This document shows positions 42,659 to 53,996 of a DNA stretch of 64,000 nucleotides, in pieces. The stretch covers positions 434,001 to 498,000 of the forward strand of contig NZ_JAEPRQ010000001.1 of assembly GCF_016629665.1 (NCBI RefSeq), written 5' to 3'. The position numbers and the translations under genes were made by a program. The stretch's first letter is position 1. Each line of letters opens with the position of its first letter. Source of the stretch: Paracoccus caeni (GTDB lineage Bacteria; Pseudomonadota; Alphaproteobacteria; Rhodobacterales; Rhodobacteraceae). The notes beneath the pieces are model-generated. The model saw nothing but the letters and a program-made list of their open reading frames with translations, was not told where the DNA came from and ran no database searches.

Positions 42659-44074
42659 TTAGTTATAGGCGTTCTCGCCATGGGTGGTCACGTCCAGACC
42701 CTGCCGCTCGTCGCTTTCGGCGACGCGCAGACCGATCACCGCCTTCACGATATGGATGGCGATGAAGGACACGACCGCCGACCAGATGATCGCGATGACC
42801 ACGCCCAGTGTCTGCGCATAGACCTGGCTGCCCATCGCGAACTCGGCCACTTCGCCGGTCGAGTAGTCGAAGACACCGCCGCCGCCCAGCGAGGGTGCCG
42901 CGAATACGCCGGTCAGGATCGCGCCGATGATGCCGCCGATGCCGTGGATGCCGAAGACATCCAGACTGTCATCGATGCCGATCTTCGATTTCAGCGAGAT
43001 CACGAACCACATGCAGATCAGACCCGCGACCAGACCAATGGCGATCGCGCCCATCGGGCCGACGAAGCCTGCCGCCGGGGTGATCCCGACCAGACCGGCA
43101 ATCGCGCCCGAGATACCGCCCAGAAGGCTGGGATGACCACGGAAGATCCATTCGCCAAAGGACCATGCCAGCACGGCGGCAGCGGTCGCCACAGCGGTGT
43201 TGATCATCGCCAGCGCGGTCAGGCCATTGGCCTCGAGGTTGGAACCGGCGTTGAAGCCGAACCAGCCGATCCACAGCAGACAGCCACCGATCAGGGTGAA
43301 GGTCAGGTTGTGGGGTGCGATCAGCTCTTTCTTGTAACCGATGCGCGGACCGGCGACCAAGGCTGCGACCAGACCGGCGACGCCCGCATTGATGTGAATG
43401 ACCGTGCCGCCTGCAAAGTCCAGCGCGCCATGGCTGAAGAGCAGACCCGAAGGCGCGTCATAGGCGCTTGGGCCGCCCCACCACCAGACCATATGGGCCA
43501 TCGGGATGTAGGAGAAGAAGAACCAGATCACCACGAAGAGCAGGATGGCCGAGAATTTCAGCCGCTCTGCGGTCGCGCCGACGATCAGCGCGCTGGCGAT
43601 GCAGGCGAAGGCCATCTGGAAGATCACGAAGCTCAGTTCCGGCACATAAACCCCGGTCGAGAAGGTCTCGGCCAGCGCATCGGTGCCCACACCCGACAGG
43701 AACGCCTTGCTGAAACCGCCGATATAGGGCGTCAGGAAGCCGACATCCTCGGCGCTGCCCGCGCCGGTGAAGGCCAGCGAATAGCCGAAAGCGACCCACA
43801 GGATCGCCATGATGCTGAAGATAGTCAGAACCTGCATCAGCACCGAAAGCATGTTCTTGGCCCGGACCAGACCGCCATAGAACAGCGCCAGACCCGGCAG
43901 CGTCATCATCATGACCAGAATCGCCGAAACCAGCAGCCAGGCCGTATCACCTTTGTCTGCGACCGGCGCGGCCACTTCGGCCACGGCGGTCTCGACGACC
44001 GCTGCGGCGTCCTGAGCAAAGGCAGGGGCCGCAGCAAACGCGGCCATTGCGATAAAAGGAAGTGCCCTTTTCAT
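42659..44074 (-). CDS. amtB: ammonium transporter
   Basis: A 471-residue protein; ATG 44074 has GGGGA upstream. A cleavable signal peptide (KRALPFIAMAAFAAAPAFAQ) precedes about eleven membrane helices. Family signatures: ALFYGGLVRAKN, the pore histidine in GGTVIHINAGVAGLVAAL, the second histidine in FGIHGIGGIIGA, and the conserved cytoplasmic C-terminus ending GLDVTTHGENAYN, the GlnK-contact tail. It is divergent from a second Amt gene. No glnK lies next to either. Confidence 0.93.
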   Translation of the reverse strand: MKRALPFIAMAAFAAAPAFAQDAAAVVETAVAEVAAPVADKGDTAWLLVSAILVMMMTLPGLALFYGGLVRAKNMLSVLMQVLTIFSIMAILWVAFGYSLAFTGAGSAEDVGFLTPYIGGFSKAFLSGVGTDALAETFSTGVYVPELSFVIFQMAFACIASALIVGATAERLKFSAILLFVVIWFFFSYIPMAHMVWWWGGPSAYDAPSGLLFSHGALDFAGGTVIHINAGVAGLVAALVAGPRIGYKKELIAPHNLTFTLIGGCLLWIGWFGFNAGSNLEANGLTALAMINTAVATAAAVLAWSFGEWIFRGHPSLLGGISGAIAGLVGITPAAGFVGPMGAIAIGLVAGLICMWFVISLKSKIGIDDSLDVFGIHGIGGIIGAILTGVFAAPSLGGGGVFDYSTGEVAEFAMGSQVYAQTLGVVIAIIWSAVVSFIAIHIVKAVIGLRVAESDERQGLDVTTHGENAYN

Positions 44075-44354
44075 TCCGATATTCCCCAAAAAGGCTGCAG
44101 CCCGCCAGGCCGCCAACGCCTTTTCCATGAGCAAGTCAGACGCCCATGCACAGAGGTTGAGCATGTTTAGCGACCAATCAGATCGCGTTTGAGACATTTC
44201 GGGGCAGAAAAACCGACCTCAGCGCAATATTTAGGCAGACTGAGTTTCTGCGCCTGCACAATGGCCACACAACTTGCGCGCAAAGCCGTGATGTCCCGAT
44301 CAATGGTCACAAGGCGGTCGCCCGGCGGCTGCATCACGGAAGCGAGGTAACAGA

Positions 44355-45680
<1,326 letters not shown>

Positions 45681-45704
45681 AATAACAGGGTCTCTTCCCG
45701 AGAG

Positions 45705-45740
45705 GGGGCGGGGTGCGAAAGCGCCTCGCCCCTTCCTGTT
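45705..45740 (+). terminator. terminator of plus-strand amtB
   Basis: GGGGCGGGGTGC (45705-45716), GAAA tetraloop, GCGCCTCGCCCC (45721-45732) with G-U pairs, then TTCCTGTT. It starts 25 nt after the stop. Confidence 0.8.
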
Positions 45741-45772
45741 AGGGAACACGATTTTTCCAATGGCATCAAGCC

Positions 45773-45823
45773 TGTGTACAGTCTGTGTACGCGCTGTGCA
45801 CCGACTGTGTGCGGGTTGTGAAG
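45773..45823 (+). repeat. phased TGTGYAC repeat, copy C
   Basis: Heptamers start at 45773, 45784, 45795, 45806 and 45817, all 11 bp apart: TGTGTAC, TGTGTAC, TGTGCAC, TGTGTGC, TGTGAAG. The array has the same unit number and period as copies A and B, but lacks their flanks. It lies between the convergent amtB and polyprenyl synthase genes, ending 5 nt before the latter's stop. Confidence 0.75.
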
Positions 45824-45827
45824 GGGG

Positions 45828-46829
45828 TCAGGCGACCCGGCTGACCACGAAATCCGCCAGTTCGGCCAGCATGTCGCGGATCGGATGCGGCGGCAATTCG
45901 TTCAGCGCCGCCTTGGCCTTCGCCGCCCAATCCAGCGCATCCGCGCGCGCCGCTTCCATCGCGCCATGCTTGGCCAGAAGCCGCAGCGCCTGCTCCAGAT
46001 CGCCGTCCCTTTGATCGCCCGCCTCAATGGTCCGCGACCAGAAGGCGCGTTCCTCGGTATCGGCTTTGGCGACGGCCTTGATCACCGGAAGCGTCAGTTT
46101 TCGTTCACGAAAATCATCGCCGACATTCTTGCCGATGGTCTCGGTCGCGCCGCCGTAATCCAGCAGATCATCGACAATCTGGAAGGCAATCCCAAGCGCA
46201 TCGCCATAATCGAACAGCGCCTGCACCTGCGCTTGCGGCGCACCCGCAATCACCCCGCCAACCTCGGTCGCAGCTGAAAACAGCGCGGCGGTCTTGCCGC
46301 GAACCACCTGAAGATAAACACTTTCATCCGTCCGCAGATCCTGCGCGGCGGTCAGTTGCAACACCTCGCCCTCGGCAATGGTCGCACTGGCATTCGCCAG
46401 AATCTCCAGCGTCCGCATATTCCCCGGCTCGACCATCAACTGGAAGCTGCGGGCGAACAGATAGTCGCCGACCAGAACCGAAGATTTATTGTCCCACAAC
46501 AGGTTAGCCGTGGGCCGCCCGCGCCGCTGACGGCTTTCATCAACCACGTCGTCATGCAGCAAGGTCGCGGTGTGAATGAACTCGACCGTCGCCGCCAGAT
46601 GCACGTGATAGGGGCCGCCATAGCCGACCATCTTCGCCGCAGCCAGCGTCAGCATCGGCCGCAACCTTTTGCCGCCAGCCTCGATCAGATGCGCTGTCAC
46701 CTCGGGGATCCGGGGCGCATGCCGGCTGGACATCTTCTGCCGAATGAGGACGTTCACCGCCTCCATTTCATCCGCCAAAGCGACCGACAGGCGATCCAGC
46801 GGTTTCTGGACGTCTTGCTTCACACCCAT
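45828..46829 (-). CDS. ispB: polyprenyl diphosphate synthase
   Basis: A 333-residue protein from ATG 46829 (MGVKQDVQ); the frame is open to 46883. It has the two Asp-rich motifs of trans-prenyltransferases, LLHDDVVDESRQRRG (FARM) and FQIVDDLLDYGG (SARM), plus GGKRLRPML and GKNVGDDFRERKLTLPVI. It makes the long isoprenoid side chain of ubiquinone (octa- or decaprenyl). Usual length. It is divergent from the DUF2007 gene. Confidence 0.92.
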   Translation of the reverse strand: MGVKQDVQKPLDRLSVALADEMEAVNVLIRQKMSSRHAPRIPEVTAHLIEAGGKRLRPMLTLAAAKMVGYGGPYHVHLAATVEFIHTATLLHDDVVDESRQRRGRPTANLLWDNKSSVLVGDYLFARSFQLMVEPGNMRTLEILANASATIAEGEVLQLTAAQDLRTDESVYLQVVRGKTAALFSAATEVGGVIAGAPQAQVQALFDYGDALGIAFQIVDDLLDYGGATETIGKNVGDDFRERKLTLPVIKAVAKADTEERAFWSRTIEAGDQRDGDLEQALRLLAKHGAMEAARADALDWAAKAKAALNELPPHPIRDMLAELADFVVSRVA

Positions 46830-46904
46830 TGCCCAACCCCGTTTCTGCGCGAACGCATTGCCATGCCATCGACAATTGCGCAACCGCCACGTAACGTTTT
46901 GCCG

Positions 46905-47114
46905 ATGAAAGAGCTTTTTCGCAGCAACGATCCCGTGCGTATTTCAATCGCCAAAGACCTCTTGGAGCAGGAGGAAATACTCGTGTTCGAAATGGACCAG
47001 CATATGAGCGTGCTGGAAGGCTCGATCGGTATTCTGCCCCGGCGCATCATGGTCGCCGACCGCGACGAGTTCATGGCGCGTGCGATCCTGCGCGATGCCG
47101 GGCTGGATGAGTGA
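46905..47114 (+). CDS. DUF2007 small protein
   Basis: A 69-residue protein from ATG 46905 (MKELFRSND). It shows the DUF2007 layout: VRISIAKDLLEQEEILVFEMDQHMS, then GILPRRIMVADRDEFMARAILRDAG. Called a putative signal-transducing protein; function unknown. Its stop lies inside the start of the following methyltransferase gene (8-nt overlap), so the two are co-translated. The same pair is common in Rhodobacterales. Confidence 0.85.
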   Translation: MKELFRSNDPVRISIAKDLLEQEEILVFEMDQHMSVLEGSIGILPRRIMVADRDEFMARAILRDAGLDE

Positions 47115-47865
47115 TCTTCGAAACGACGGCTTTCTGAACGGTCGGCTGCGGATCCTGCAACCGGCCAAAGGTTATCGCGCGGGTGCCGACGCGGTGATGC
47201 TGGCCGCTGCGTGCCCGGCGCAACCCGGACAGTCGGTGCTGGAGCTTGGCTGCGGGGCGGGGGTGGCGCTTCTGTGCCTTGGCTGGCGCCTGTCCGACCT
47301 GCGCCTGACCGGAATCGAGCAGCAGCCTGAATATGCGGACCTTGCCAGGCAGAACGCCGATCTGAATGCGATTGCCTGCCTGATCATCACGGGCGATCTT
47401 GCCGCGCCCCCCGCCGATCTGCGGGCCGAGAGTTTCGATCACATCATCGCCAACCCACCCTATTTTCTCGCCGGAACCGCAGCACCTGACCTGGGGCGGG
47501 CGCAGGCGAGGCAGGAGAATACCCCGCTGTCGCTATGGATCGACGCCGGTCTGCGCCGTTTGCGACCCGGTGGCACCATCACTCTGATCCAACGGGCCGA
47601 CAGGCTGGATGGGATCATCGCCGGACTGTCGGACCGCGCTGGTGACATCGCGATCCTGCCCGTGGCTGCACGGACAGGCCGCGAAGCGGGCCGGATCATC
47701 GTCACGGCGCGCAAGGGCGGGCGCGGGCCGCTGCGGCTTTTGGCTCCCTTCATCATGCATGAAAACGGCGCACATCTGGCCGATGGCGAAGACCTCAGCC
47801 CCGCCGCATCGGCTGTTCTCCGCGAGGGTCAGGCGATCACGAATCTCTTTGCAAAAGTCTCGTGA
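47107..47865 (+). CDS. trmN6: tRNA1(Val) adenine-N6 methyltransferase-like
   Basis: A 252-residue protein; ATG 47107 overlaps the DUF2007 stop. It starts DGFLNGRLRILQPAKGYRAG, typical for TrmN6/YfiC, then the SAM motif LELGCGAGVALLCLG and the catalytic NPPY in HIIANPPYFL. The enzyme would methylate N6 of A37 in tRNA Val. Length is close to E. coli TrmN6. The chain is intact to LFAKVS. Confidence 0.88.
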   Translation: MSDLRNDGFLNGRLRILQPAKGYRAGADAVMLAAACPAQPGQSVLELGCGAGVALLCLGWRLSDLRLTGIEQQPEYADLARQNADLNAIACLIITGDLAAPPADLRAESFDHIIANPPYFLAGTAAPDLGRAQARQENTPLSLWIDAGLRRLRPGGTITLIQRADRLDGIIAGLSDRAGDIAILPVAARTGREAGRIIVTARKGGRGPLRLLAPFIMHENGAHLADGEDLSPAASAVLREGQAITNLFAKVS

Positions 47866-47924
47866 CAGAATCGCAATCCTGTGCTGCAATCCCCCTGTTC
47901 GACACAACTGGATAGGAGGACGCG

Positions 47925-48089
47925 ATGTCGGTTGCTTCCCATGTCGAGGAGCTTCGCAAGAAACACCGAGTGCTTTCGGAAGCCGTTGAAAAGGCGGAAA
48001 GAAGCCCTAGCATGAATACCGTGGAAATTACCGAGATGAAACGCAGGAAGCTTCGTCTGAAGGAAGAGATTTCCCGACTGTCCCACTAG
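47925..48089 (+). CDS. YdcH/DUF465-family small coiled-coil protein
   Basis: A 54-residue protein; ATG 47925 has TAGGAGG upstream. It reads HVEELRKKHRVLSEAVEKAE, then MKRRKLRLKEEISRL, an antiparallel helical hairpin of the YdcH (DUF465) family. Function unknown. Followed by a strong terminator, 59 nt after the methyltransferase gene. Confidence 0.85.
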   Translation: MSVASHVEELRKKHRVLSEAVEKAERSPSMNTVEITEMKRRKLRLKEEISRLSH

Positions 48090-48118
48090 TCACCAGAATG
48101 GTTTCACCCGAATGAAAG

Positions 48119-48152
48119 CGGCCCGCGCAGAACGCGCGGGCCGTCTTTCTTT
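48119..48152 (+). terminator. rho-independent terminator
   Basis: CGGCCCGCGC (48119-48128), loop AGAAC, GCGCGGGCCG (48134-48143), then TCTTTCTTT. It serves the YdcH-like gene and stands between it and the convergent phaB. Confidence 0.9.
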
Positions 48153-48173
48153 GTAAAATTGTCGGAAACAGCG

Positions 48174-48899
48174 TCAGGAGAAGTACTGACCGCCATTCGC
48201 GCTGATGGTCGATCCGGTAATAAAGCCCGCATCGTCCGACGCCAGAAACACCACGGCGCGGGCGATTTCTTCCGGCTCACCCAGACGACCGACCGGGATC
48301 AGCGGGATGATCCGTTCGTTAAGCACCTTTTCATCAATGGCGCGGACCATCTCGGTCCCGATATAGCCGGGGCAGATCGCGTTGACGGTGATCCCGGCCC
48401 GCGCGCCTTCCTGCGCCAGTGCCTTGGTGAAGCCCAGATCGCCTGCCTTGGCTGCCGAATAATTGGCCTGCCCAGCCTGACCCTTCTGGCCGTTGATAGA
48501 GCTGATATTGACGACACGTCCGAACTTGGCGTCACGCATGTCGCCCCAGACCGAATGGGTCATGTTGAACAGGCCGGTCAGGTTGGTGTCGATGACCTCT
48601 TTCCACTGTTGCGGGGTCATCTTGTGGAACATCGCATCGCGTGTGATCCCGGCATTGTTCACCAGAACCGAGATCGGGCCCAGCTTTTCCCTCACCCGGG
48701 CGATACCCGCTGCGCATTCATCATAATCGGCCACCGACCATTTGAAGGTCTCGATCCCGGTTTCATCGGTGAACGCCTTTGCGGCATCGTCATTGCCAGC
48801 ATAATTGGCCGCGACCGTGTAACCGGCGTCTTTCAGGGCTTTGGAGATCGCTGCGCCGATCCCACGCGAACCACCCGTGACAAGTGCTACCTTGGACAT
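48174..48899 (-). CDS. phaB: acetoacetyl-CoA reductase
   Basis: A 241-residue protein; ATG 48899 has AAGGGGGGA upstream. SDR fold with VTGGSRGIGAAISKAL, NNAGITRD, and the active site SSINGQKGQAGQANYSAAKAG, a sequence typical of PhaB/PhbB. It reduces acetoacetyl-CoA to (R)-3-hydroxybutyryl-CoA with NADPH for poly-3-hydroxybutyrate. It follows phaA by 86 nt on the same strand. The synthase gene phaC is not in the window. Confidence 0.95.
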   Translation of the reverse strand: MSKVALVTGGSRGIGAAISKALKDAGYTVAANYAGNDDAAKAFTDETGIETFKWSVADYDECAAGIARVREKLGPISVLVNNAGITRDAMFHKMTPQQWKEVIDTNLTGLFNMTHSVWGDMRDAKFGRVVNISSINGQKGQAGQANYSAAKAGDLGFTKALAQEGARAGITVNAICPGYIGTEMVRAIDEKVLNERIIPLIPVGRLGEPEEIARAVVFLASDDAGFITGSTISANGGQYFS

Positions 48900-48985
48900 A
48901 TTCCCCCCTTAAGTGAAAGCTTCATTGAAATCTTGTTAAATGTTGATGGTTCGGTGCGCAATATCATTGCGCACCGAAATCGCAA

Positions 48986-50158
48986 TCACCGTTCGAGGCA
49001 CATGGCCACGCCCATGCCGCCGCCGATGCACAACGTGGCAAGGCCTTTCTTGGCGTCGCGGCGCTTCATTTCGAACAGCAGGGTGTTGAGGATACGCGCG
49101 CCCGAAGCGCCAATCGGGTGCCCGATAGCAATGGCGCCGCCGTTCACGTTCACGATCTCGGGGTTCCAGCCCATGTCTTTGTTGACTGCACAGGCCTGCG
49201 CAGCGAAAGCCTCATTCGCTTCGACCAGATCCAGATCGCCGACGCTCCAGCCCGCTTTTTCCAGCGCGCGGCGGCTGGCCGGAATCGGGCCGGTGCCCAT
49301 GATCGACGGATCAAGACCGACGGTCGCATAAGAGGCGATCCGGGCCAGAGGCGTCAGGCCGCGGCGGTTCGCCTCTTCCTCGGTCATCACCATCGCGGCG
49401 GCGGCACCGTCGTTTAGACCAGATGCGTTCCCCGCAGTCACGCTGCCGTCCTTGGTGAAGGCGGGGCGCAGTTTCTGCATCGCTTCCAGCGTCGCGCCGT
49501 GGCGGATATATTCGTCCTTATCGACGACAGTATCGCCCTTCCGGGTCTTCACGGTATAGGCGACGATCTCATCGTCGAACTTGCCCGCCTTCTGCGCGGC
49601 CTCAGCCTTGTTCTGCGAGGCGACGGCGAATTCGTCCTGCTCTTCGCGGCTGATCGACCACTGGTTCGCCACATTCTCTGCGGTCTGGCCCATGTGGTAA
49701 TTGTTGAACGCGTCCCAAAGACCGTCGCGGATCATCGTGTCGATGAATTGCAGATCGCCCATCTTCTGACCGGCGCGCAGATGGGCCGAGTGATGGGCCA
49801 GCGACATGCTTTCCTGACCGCCCGCCAGAACGATCTTTGCATCGCCAAGGATGACCTGCTGGGCCGCCAGCGCAACCGCACGAAGGCCCGAGCCGCAGAC
49901 CTGATTGATCAGCCACGCAGCGGATTCCTTGGGTAGCCCGGCGTGGATATGTGCCTGCCGTGCAGGGTTCTGGCCTTGGCCGGAGGTCAGCACCTGACCA
50001 AGAATGGTCTCGCTGATTTCGGCGGGGTCCACACCGGCACGGGCAACAACTTCCCTCAGAACGACGGCACCCAGATCATGTGCCGGGACGTTCGCGAAAG
50101 ATCCAAGAAAACTTCCAACCGGCGTGCGCGCGGCGGAAACGATAACAGCTTTGGTCAT
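48986..50158 (-). CDS. phaA: acetyl-CoA C-acetyltransferase
   Basis: A 390-residue protein; ATG 50158 has GAAGGAG upstream. Thiolase with the active Cys in [35 protein letters not shown] carrying the His, and the second Cys in [12 protein letters not shown]. It condenses two acetyl-CoA to acetoacetyl-CoA, the first step of PHB synthesis, and precedes phaB in the same operon. Confidence 0.95.
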   Translation of the reverse strand: MTKAVIVSAARTPVGSFLGSFANVPAHDLGAVVLREVVARAGVDPAEISETILGQVLTSGQGQNPARQAHIHAGLPKESAAWLINQVCGSGLRAVALAAQQVILGDAKIVLAGGQESMSLAHHSAHLRAGQKMGDLQFIDTMIRDGLWDAFNNYHMGQTAENVANQWSISREEQDEFAVASQNKAEAAQKAGKFDDEIVAYTVKTRKGDTVVDKDEYIRHGATLEAMQKLRPAFTKDGSVTAGNASGLNDGAAAAMVMTEEEANRRGLTPLARIASYATVGLDPSIMGTGPIPASRRALEKAGWSVGDLDLVEANEAFAAQACAVNKDMGWNPEIVNVNGGAIAIGHPIGASGARILNTLLFEMKRRDAKKGLATLCIGGGMGVAMCLER

Positions 50159-50474
50159 GGCGGGCTCCTTCCCTTGGTCGCCGGACGAATGGCGAATCAA
50201 CGCTAGGATGCCGGTTCATGTCGTCGCGTCAAGGAACGCCATGCAATTGCGACATATCCGAGCCCCGAAGCGGCAGGCCATATCGGGCGGGCTGAGACGC
50301 TTCGCGGGCGTTTAGGGACCATTTCAGTCTCGTTACTGACGGCGCTGCAATCGCGGTATCGCGCAGTTTTCATTCGTTGATTTCGCAGGATTTTGTTGCT
50401 CTCGCGTAATTCGGTCAGATTGCCGCCGTGCCATTGCCAAAACGGCAGCGGGCGCAGTCAGTGCTTCGAAGAAA

Positions 50475-51338
50475 TCAGCGCACCGCAACCGAGGGTGGAG
50501 TGCGCCATGGCGGCGCGATTGTCGGTGCGCCGAAATAATAGCCCTGCATACAGTCGATGCCGTGTTCGATCAGAAAGCTGGCATCGTCCGCCGTCTCGAC
50601 CTGTTCGGCCACGGTGAACATGTCGAAATGCTGCGCTATCGACATCAGCGCGCGGGTCAGCACCTGATTGTCGCGATGTTTCGAGATCTCGCGGATGAAC
50701 TGTCCGTCGATCTTGATCATGTCAAAGCAGAAATCCCGTAGGTAACGGAATCAGGTATAGCCGGCCCCAAAATCGTCCAGCGCAAGGCTGATCCCGTATT
50801 GCTGCACCTCGCGAATGAAAGAATTGACCTCAGCGGGCATATCCATGGCCGAGCTTTCAGTCACCTCTAGAATCAACCGCTCACCGACATGAGCGTCGTC
50901 GGTCACCGTGTCGCGCAGGATTTTGATCCATGCCGGGTAGCCGATCGAGCGTGCGGACATATTGATCGACAGGCGTAGTATCGGGTTTTCGAGCAGCGCC
51001 TGCAGGCCAAGCGACAGCGACAGGCAGTCGATTTCGCGCCCAAGTTCGGTCGTTTCCGCGACCGGCATGAAGTCACGCAAAGGCACGATACGACCGCTGT
51101 CGTCGATGATGCGAATGAGACCTTCGTAAAAGGCCGGACGCCCGGTATTTTCAGCCTGCACGATGGGCTGGAAGGCAAGAACCCCATTGCCCTTGGCCAC
51201 CGCCGCGTGGACGGCGGGCAGGGTCAGTCGTTCCTGCCGGTTCATCGCATAATCAAGCGGCGAGCCTTTGAAGGGAGGGGAGCCGTTGGTCACGTGAAGC
51301 CTCGTCTGGTATCTGGTCGGGTGTTGATCCTGACCCAT
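50475..51338 (-). pseudogene. EAL-domain phosphodiesterase interrupted by one TGA
   Basis: From ATG 51338 (AGGGAAAC upstream) the frame encodes a cyclic-di-GMP phosphodiesterase-type EAL domain: AFYEGLIRI (EGL variant of EAL), LSINMSARSIG, LILEVTESSAMD, LALDDFGAGYT. It then meets TGA at 50753-50751. The same frame continues FRYLRDFCFDMIKIDGQFI, then AEQVETADDASFL and GCMQGYYFG to 50475, the exact rest of an EAL domain. Read through, the product is about 287 residues with all metal and base residues present. A single nonsense change or sequencing error explains it. Confidence 0.8.
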
Positions 51339-51394
51339 GTTTCCCTAATTTCGCGTCAACGGGCAGGGGATTCTGGAAGCGAGGTTAACGGAAC

Positions 51395-51964
51395 ATGACC
51401 AGATGTACGTGGTGCGGCACCGACCCGCTTTATGTCGCATATCACGACGAAGAATGGGGCGTGCCGGAATATGACCCTCGCGCGTTATGGGAAAAACTGG
51501 TGCTGGATGGCTTTCAGGCCGGGTTGAGCTGGATCACCATTCTGCGCAAGCGCGACGCTTTTCGTGAGGAATTCGAAGGGTTTGATCCTGAGAGGATTGC
51601 AAGTTGGGATGTCGCGCGCGTCGATCGCGCCTTGCTGAATGCTGGCATCATCCGCCATCGCGGCAAGATCGAAGCCACGGTGAAAGGCGCACAGCTATTT
51701 CTTGAAATCGAGAAGGAACAGGGTTTCACACCGTGGTTGTGGAGCTTCGTCGGCGGCAAACCAATTCAGAACAATTTTAGCGATATGTCGCAGGTTCCGA
51801 CCGCAACCGCCGAATCGACCGCCATGTCGAAGGCGCTGAAAAAGCGCGGCTTCAATTTCTGTGGGCCAGTGATCGTCTATGCCTTCATGCAGGCGACCGG
51901 GATGGTCAACGACCACATCACTGGCTGCCCCTGTCACGCGCGGCTTGGCGGCACGGCGTCCTGA
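51395..51964 (+). CDS. tag: DNA-3-methyladenine glycosylase I
   Basis: A 189-residue protein; ATG 51395 has GAGG upstream. It has the Tag signatures: zinc-binding CTWCGTDPLYVAYHDEEWG at the start, LVLDGFQAGLSWITILRKR, and the C-terminal HITGCPCH that completes the zinc site. It removes 3-methyladenine from alkylated DNA. Normal length. Confidence 0.94.
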   Translation: MTRCTWCGTDPLYVAYHDEEWGVPEYDPRALWEKLVLDGFQAGLSWITILRKRDAFREEFEGFDPERIASWDVARVDRALLNAGIIRHRGKIEATVKGAQLFLEIEKEQGFTPWLWSFVGGKPIQNNFSDMSQVPTATAESTAMSKALKKRGFNFCGPVIVYAFMQATGMVNDHITGCPCHARLGGTAS

Positions 51965-52018
51965 GCGCCTCGGCAGGGTGAGATTTCAAACCGACGCTCC
52001 TGCCGCCGACCGCTTCGA

Positions 52019-52567
52019 TCAGCCCGCGATTAACTGCCTGACTAGCTCTTTCGCAGCATCGCTAGCCCAGTCGGCATCGCCCATCAGCCGCGCGACCTCG
52101 TTGCCGTCGCGGTCGAGGATGATGGTGACCGGAAGTCCGACCACACCCATCTGCCGGGCAAGCTGCTGGCGTGGGTCCAGCAGGACCGGCAGGTTCTCGA
52201 CGCCGGTTTCCTGAAAGAATCGATCGATATTTTCGACCGAGTTGCGGCCGGTTGCGATTGGAACCACCTGAAAATCATCACCTCCCAGTTCCGCTTGCAA
52301 TTCATCCAGCGAGGGCATTTCCTCACGGCAGGGTGCGCACCATGTCGCCCAGAAATTCACCAGAACCACCTGACCCTTGTAATCGGCCAGCGTGTGCGTG
52401 CCATCCTTTGGGTCGGTGAACGTGGTTTCGGCCACCGGCGGCGCGTCGTTCGTCACCACCAGCTTGTCCAGCCCGCCATCTTTCGCGGCCTGCCAATCCA
52501 CCTCGCCTGCCAAGGCGGTGTTTGCACAGAAAACCAGTGCCGTATAAAGCAGGACGGAACGCAGCAT
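52019..52567 (-). CDS. TlpA-family thiol:disulfide protein
   Basis: A 182-residue protein; ATG 52567 has GGAGG upstream. Signal peptide LRSVLLYTALVFCANTALA, then a thioredoxin fold with VVLVNFWATWCAPCREEMPSL (WCAPC active site) and the cis-Pro in VVGLPVTIILDRDG. A periplasmic reductant, as for cytochrome c maturation or copper handling. It is divergent from argH with 22 nt between starts, so their promoters overlap. Confidence 0.9.
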   Translation of the reverse strand: MLRSVLLYTALVFCANTALAGEVDWQAAKDGGLDKLVVTNDAPPVAETTFTDPKDGTHTLADYKGQVVLVNFWATWCAPCREEMPSLDELQAELGGDDFQVVPIATGRNSVENIDRFFQETGVENLPVLLDPRQQLARQMGVVGLPVTIILDRDGNEVARLMGDADWASDAAKELVRQLIAG

Positions 52568-52589
52568 ATGACCTCCGAAGGACTTCACG

Positions 52590-53996
52590 ATGACCGACCG
52601 GCCCCAAAGCAAGGACGCCGCCAACAGCATGTGGGGCGGACGCTTCGCCGCCGGACCTGACGCGATCATGGAGGCGATCAATGCCTCGATCGGGTTCGAC
52701 CGTCGACTTTATGCCCAGGATATCCGGGGCAGCCGGGCCCATGCCGCGATGCTCGCCGCACAAGGCATCATCAGCGATAGCGATGCGAAGGCCATCGGGG
52801 AAGGGCTGCTCACGGTCTTGTCAGAGATCGAGGCGGGCGAGTTTCGGTTCTCAACCGCGTTGGAAGACATCCACATGAATGTCGAGGCGCGGCTGAAAGA
52901 GGTGATCGGCGAGCCCGCAGGCCGCCTGCACACGGGCCGTTCGCGTAACGATCAGGTGGCGACGGATTTCCGTCTCTGGGTGCGCGATCAATGCGACGCG
53001 GCGATTTCCGGTCTGGAGGCTTTGATCCGCGCGGCTTTGTCGCAGGCGGAAAACGGTGCAGATTGGGTGATGCCGGGCTTTACCCATCTGCAAACCGCCC
53101 AGCCGGTGACATGGGGCCATCACATGATGGCCTATGTCGAGATGTTCGGCCGTGATCTGTCGCGGTTTCGGGACGCCCGCAAACGGATGAACGAATCGCC
53201 GCTTGGCGCGGCGGCTTTAGCCGGGACCGGATATCCGATTGATCGTCACGCGACGGCGGCGGCGCTGGATTTCGACGCGCCGATGGCCAACAGCCTTGAT
53301 GCCGTCAGTGACCGTGATTTCGCGCTGGAATTCCTGTCCTGCGCCTCTATCTGCGCCGTCCATCTGTCGCGGCTGGCGGAGGAGCTGGTGATCTGGTCCT
53401 CGGCCCAGTTCCGGTTCGTGTCGATGTCGGACAAGTGGTCCACTGGTTCGTCGATCATGCCGCAGAAGCGCAACCCCGACGCGGCAGAGCTGATCCGCGC
53501 GAAGATAGGACGAATCCTTGGGGCGACGGTGGCGCTGTTCACGGTGATGAAGGGGCTGCCGCTGGCCTATTCCAAGGATATGCAGGAAGACAAGGAACAG
53601 GTCTTCGACGCCGCCGACAATCTGATGCTGGCATTGGCCGCGATGGCAGGGATGCTGTCGGACCTGACCGCCAATCGCGACAAGTTGGAGGCGGCGGCTT
53701 CGGCTGGTTTCTCGACCGCGACCGACCTTGCAGACTGGTTGGTGCGCGAGCTTGGGCTGCCGTTCCGTGACGCGCATCATGTCACCGGGTCTCTGGTGGC
53801 GCTGGCCGAGGGGAAAGGCGTCGATTTGCCCGATCTTTCTTTGGAAGAAATGCAGTCGGTTCATGGCGATATCACGAATTCGGTGTTCGGCGTTTTGGGC
53901 GTTCACAATTCGGTCGCCTCGCGTCAAAGCTATGGCGGGACGGCACCCGATCAGGTGCGCGCTCAGATCAAACGCTGGAAGGAGAGACTGGCATGA
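52590..53996 (+). CDS. argH: argininosuccinate lyase
   Basis: A 468-residue protein; ATG 52590 has GAAGGA upstream. Family signatures are [43 protein letters not shown] and the catalytic-loop signature [11 protein letters not shown]. Last step of arginine synthesis, splitting argininosuccinate to arginine and fumarate. Its stop overlaps the start of the small lipoprotein gene (ATGA), followed by lysA. Confidence 0.96.
   Translation: MTDRPQSKDAANSMWGGRFAAGPDAIMEAINASIGFDRRLYAQDIRGSRAHAAMLAAQGIISDSDAKAIGEGLLTVLSEIEAGEFRFSTALEDIHMNVEARLKEVIGEPAGRLHTGRSRNDQVATDFRLWVRDQCDAAISGLEALIRAALSQAENGADWVMPGFTHLQTAQPVTWGHHMMAYVEMFGRDLSRFRDARKRMNESPLGAAALAGTGYPIDRHATAAALDFDAPMANSLDAVSDRDFALEFLSCASICAVHLSRLAEELVIWSSAQFRFVSMSDKWSTGSSIMPQKRNPDAAELIRAKIGRILGATVALFTVMKGLPLAYSKDMQEDKEQVFDAADNLMLALAAMAGMLSDLTANRDKLEAAASAGFSTATDLADWLVRELGLPFRDAHHVTGSLVALAEGKGVDLPDLSLEEMQSVHGDITNSVFGVLGVHNSVASRQSYGGTAPDQVRAQIKRWKERLA

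Noticed and set aside
42599-44170. 523-codon open frame opposite the minus-strand amtB
   Set aside because: Antisense shadow of a membrane-protein gene; composition dominated by Asp, Arg, His and Gln.
44260-44280. sigma-54-like promoter TGGC-N8-TTGC between the amtB genes
   Set aside because: The GG and GC elements are 11 nt apart instead of the strict 10, so it is unlikely to be used by RpoN.
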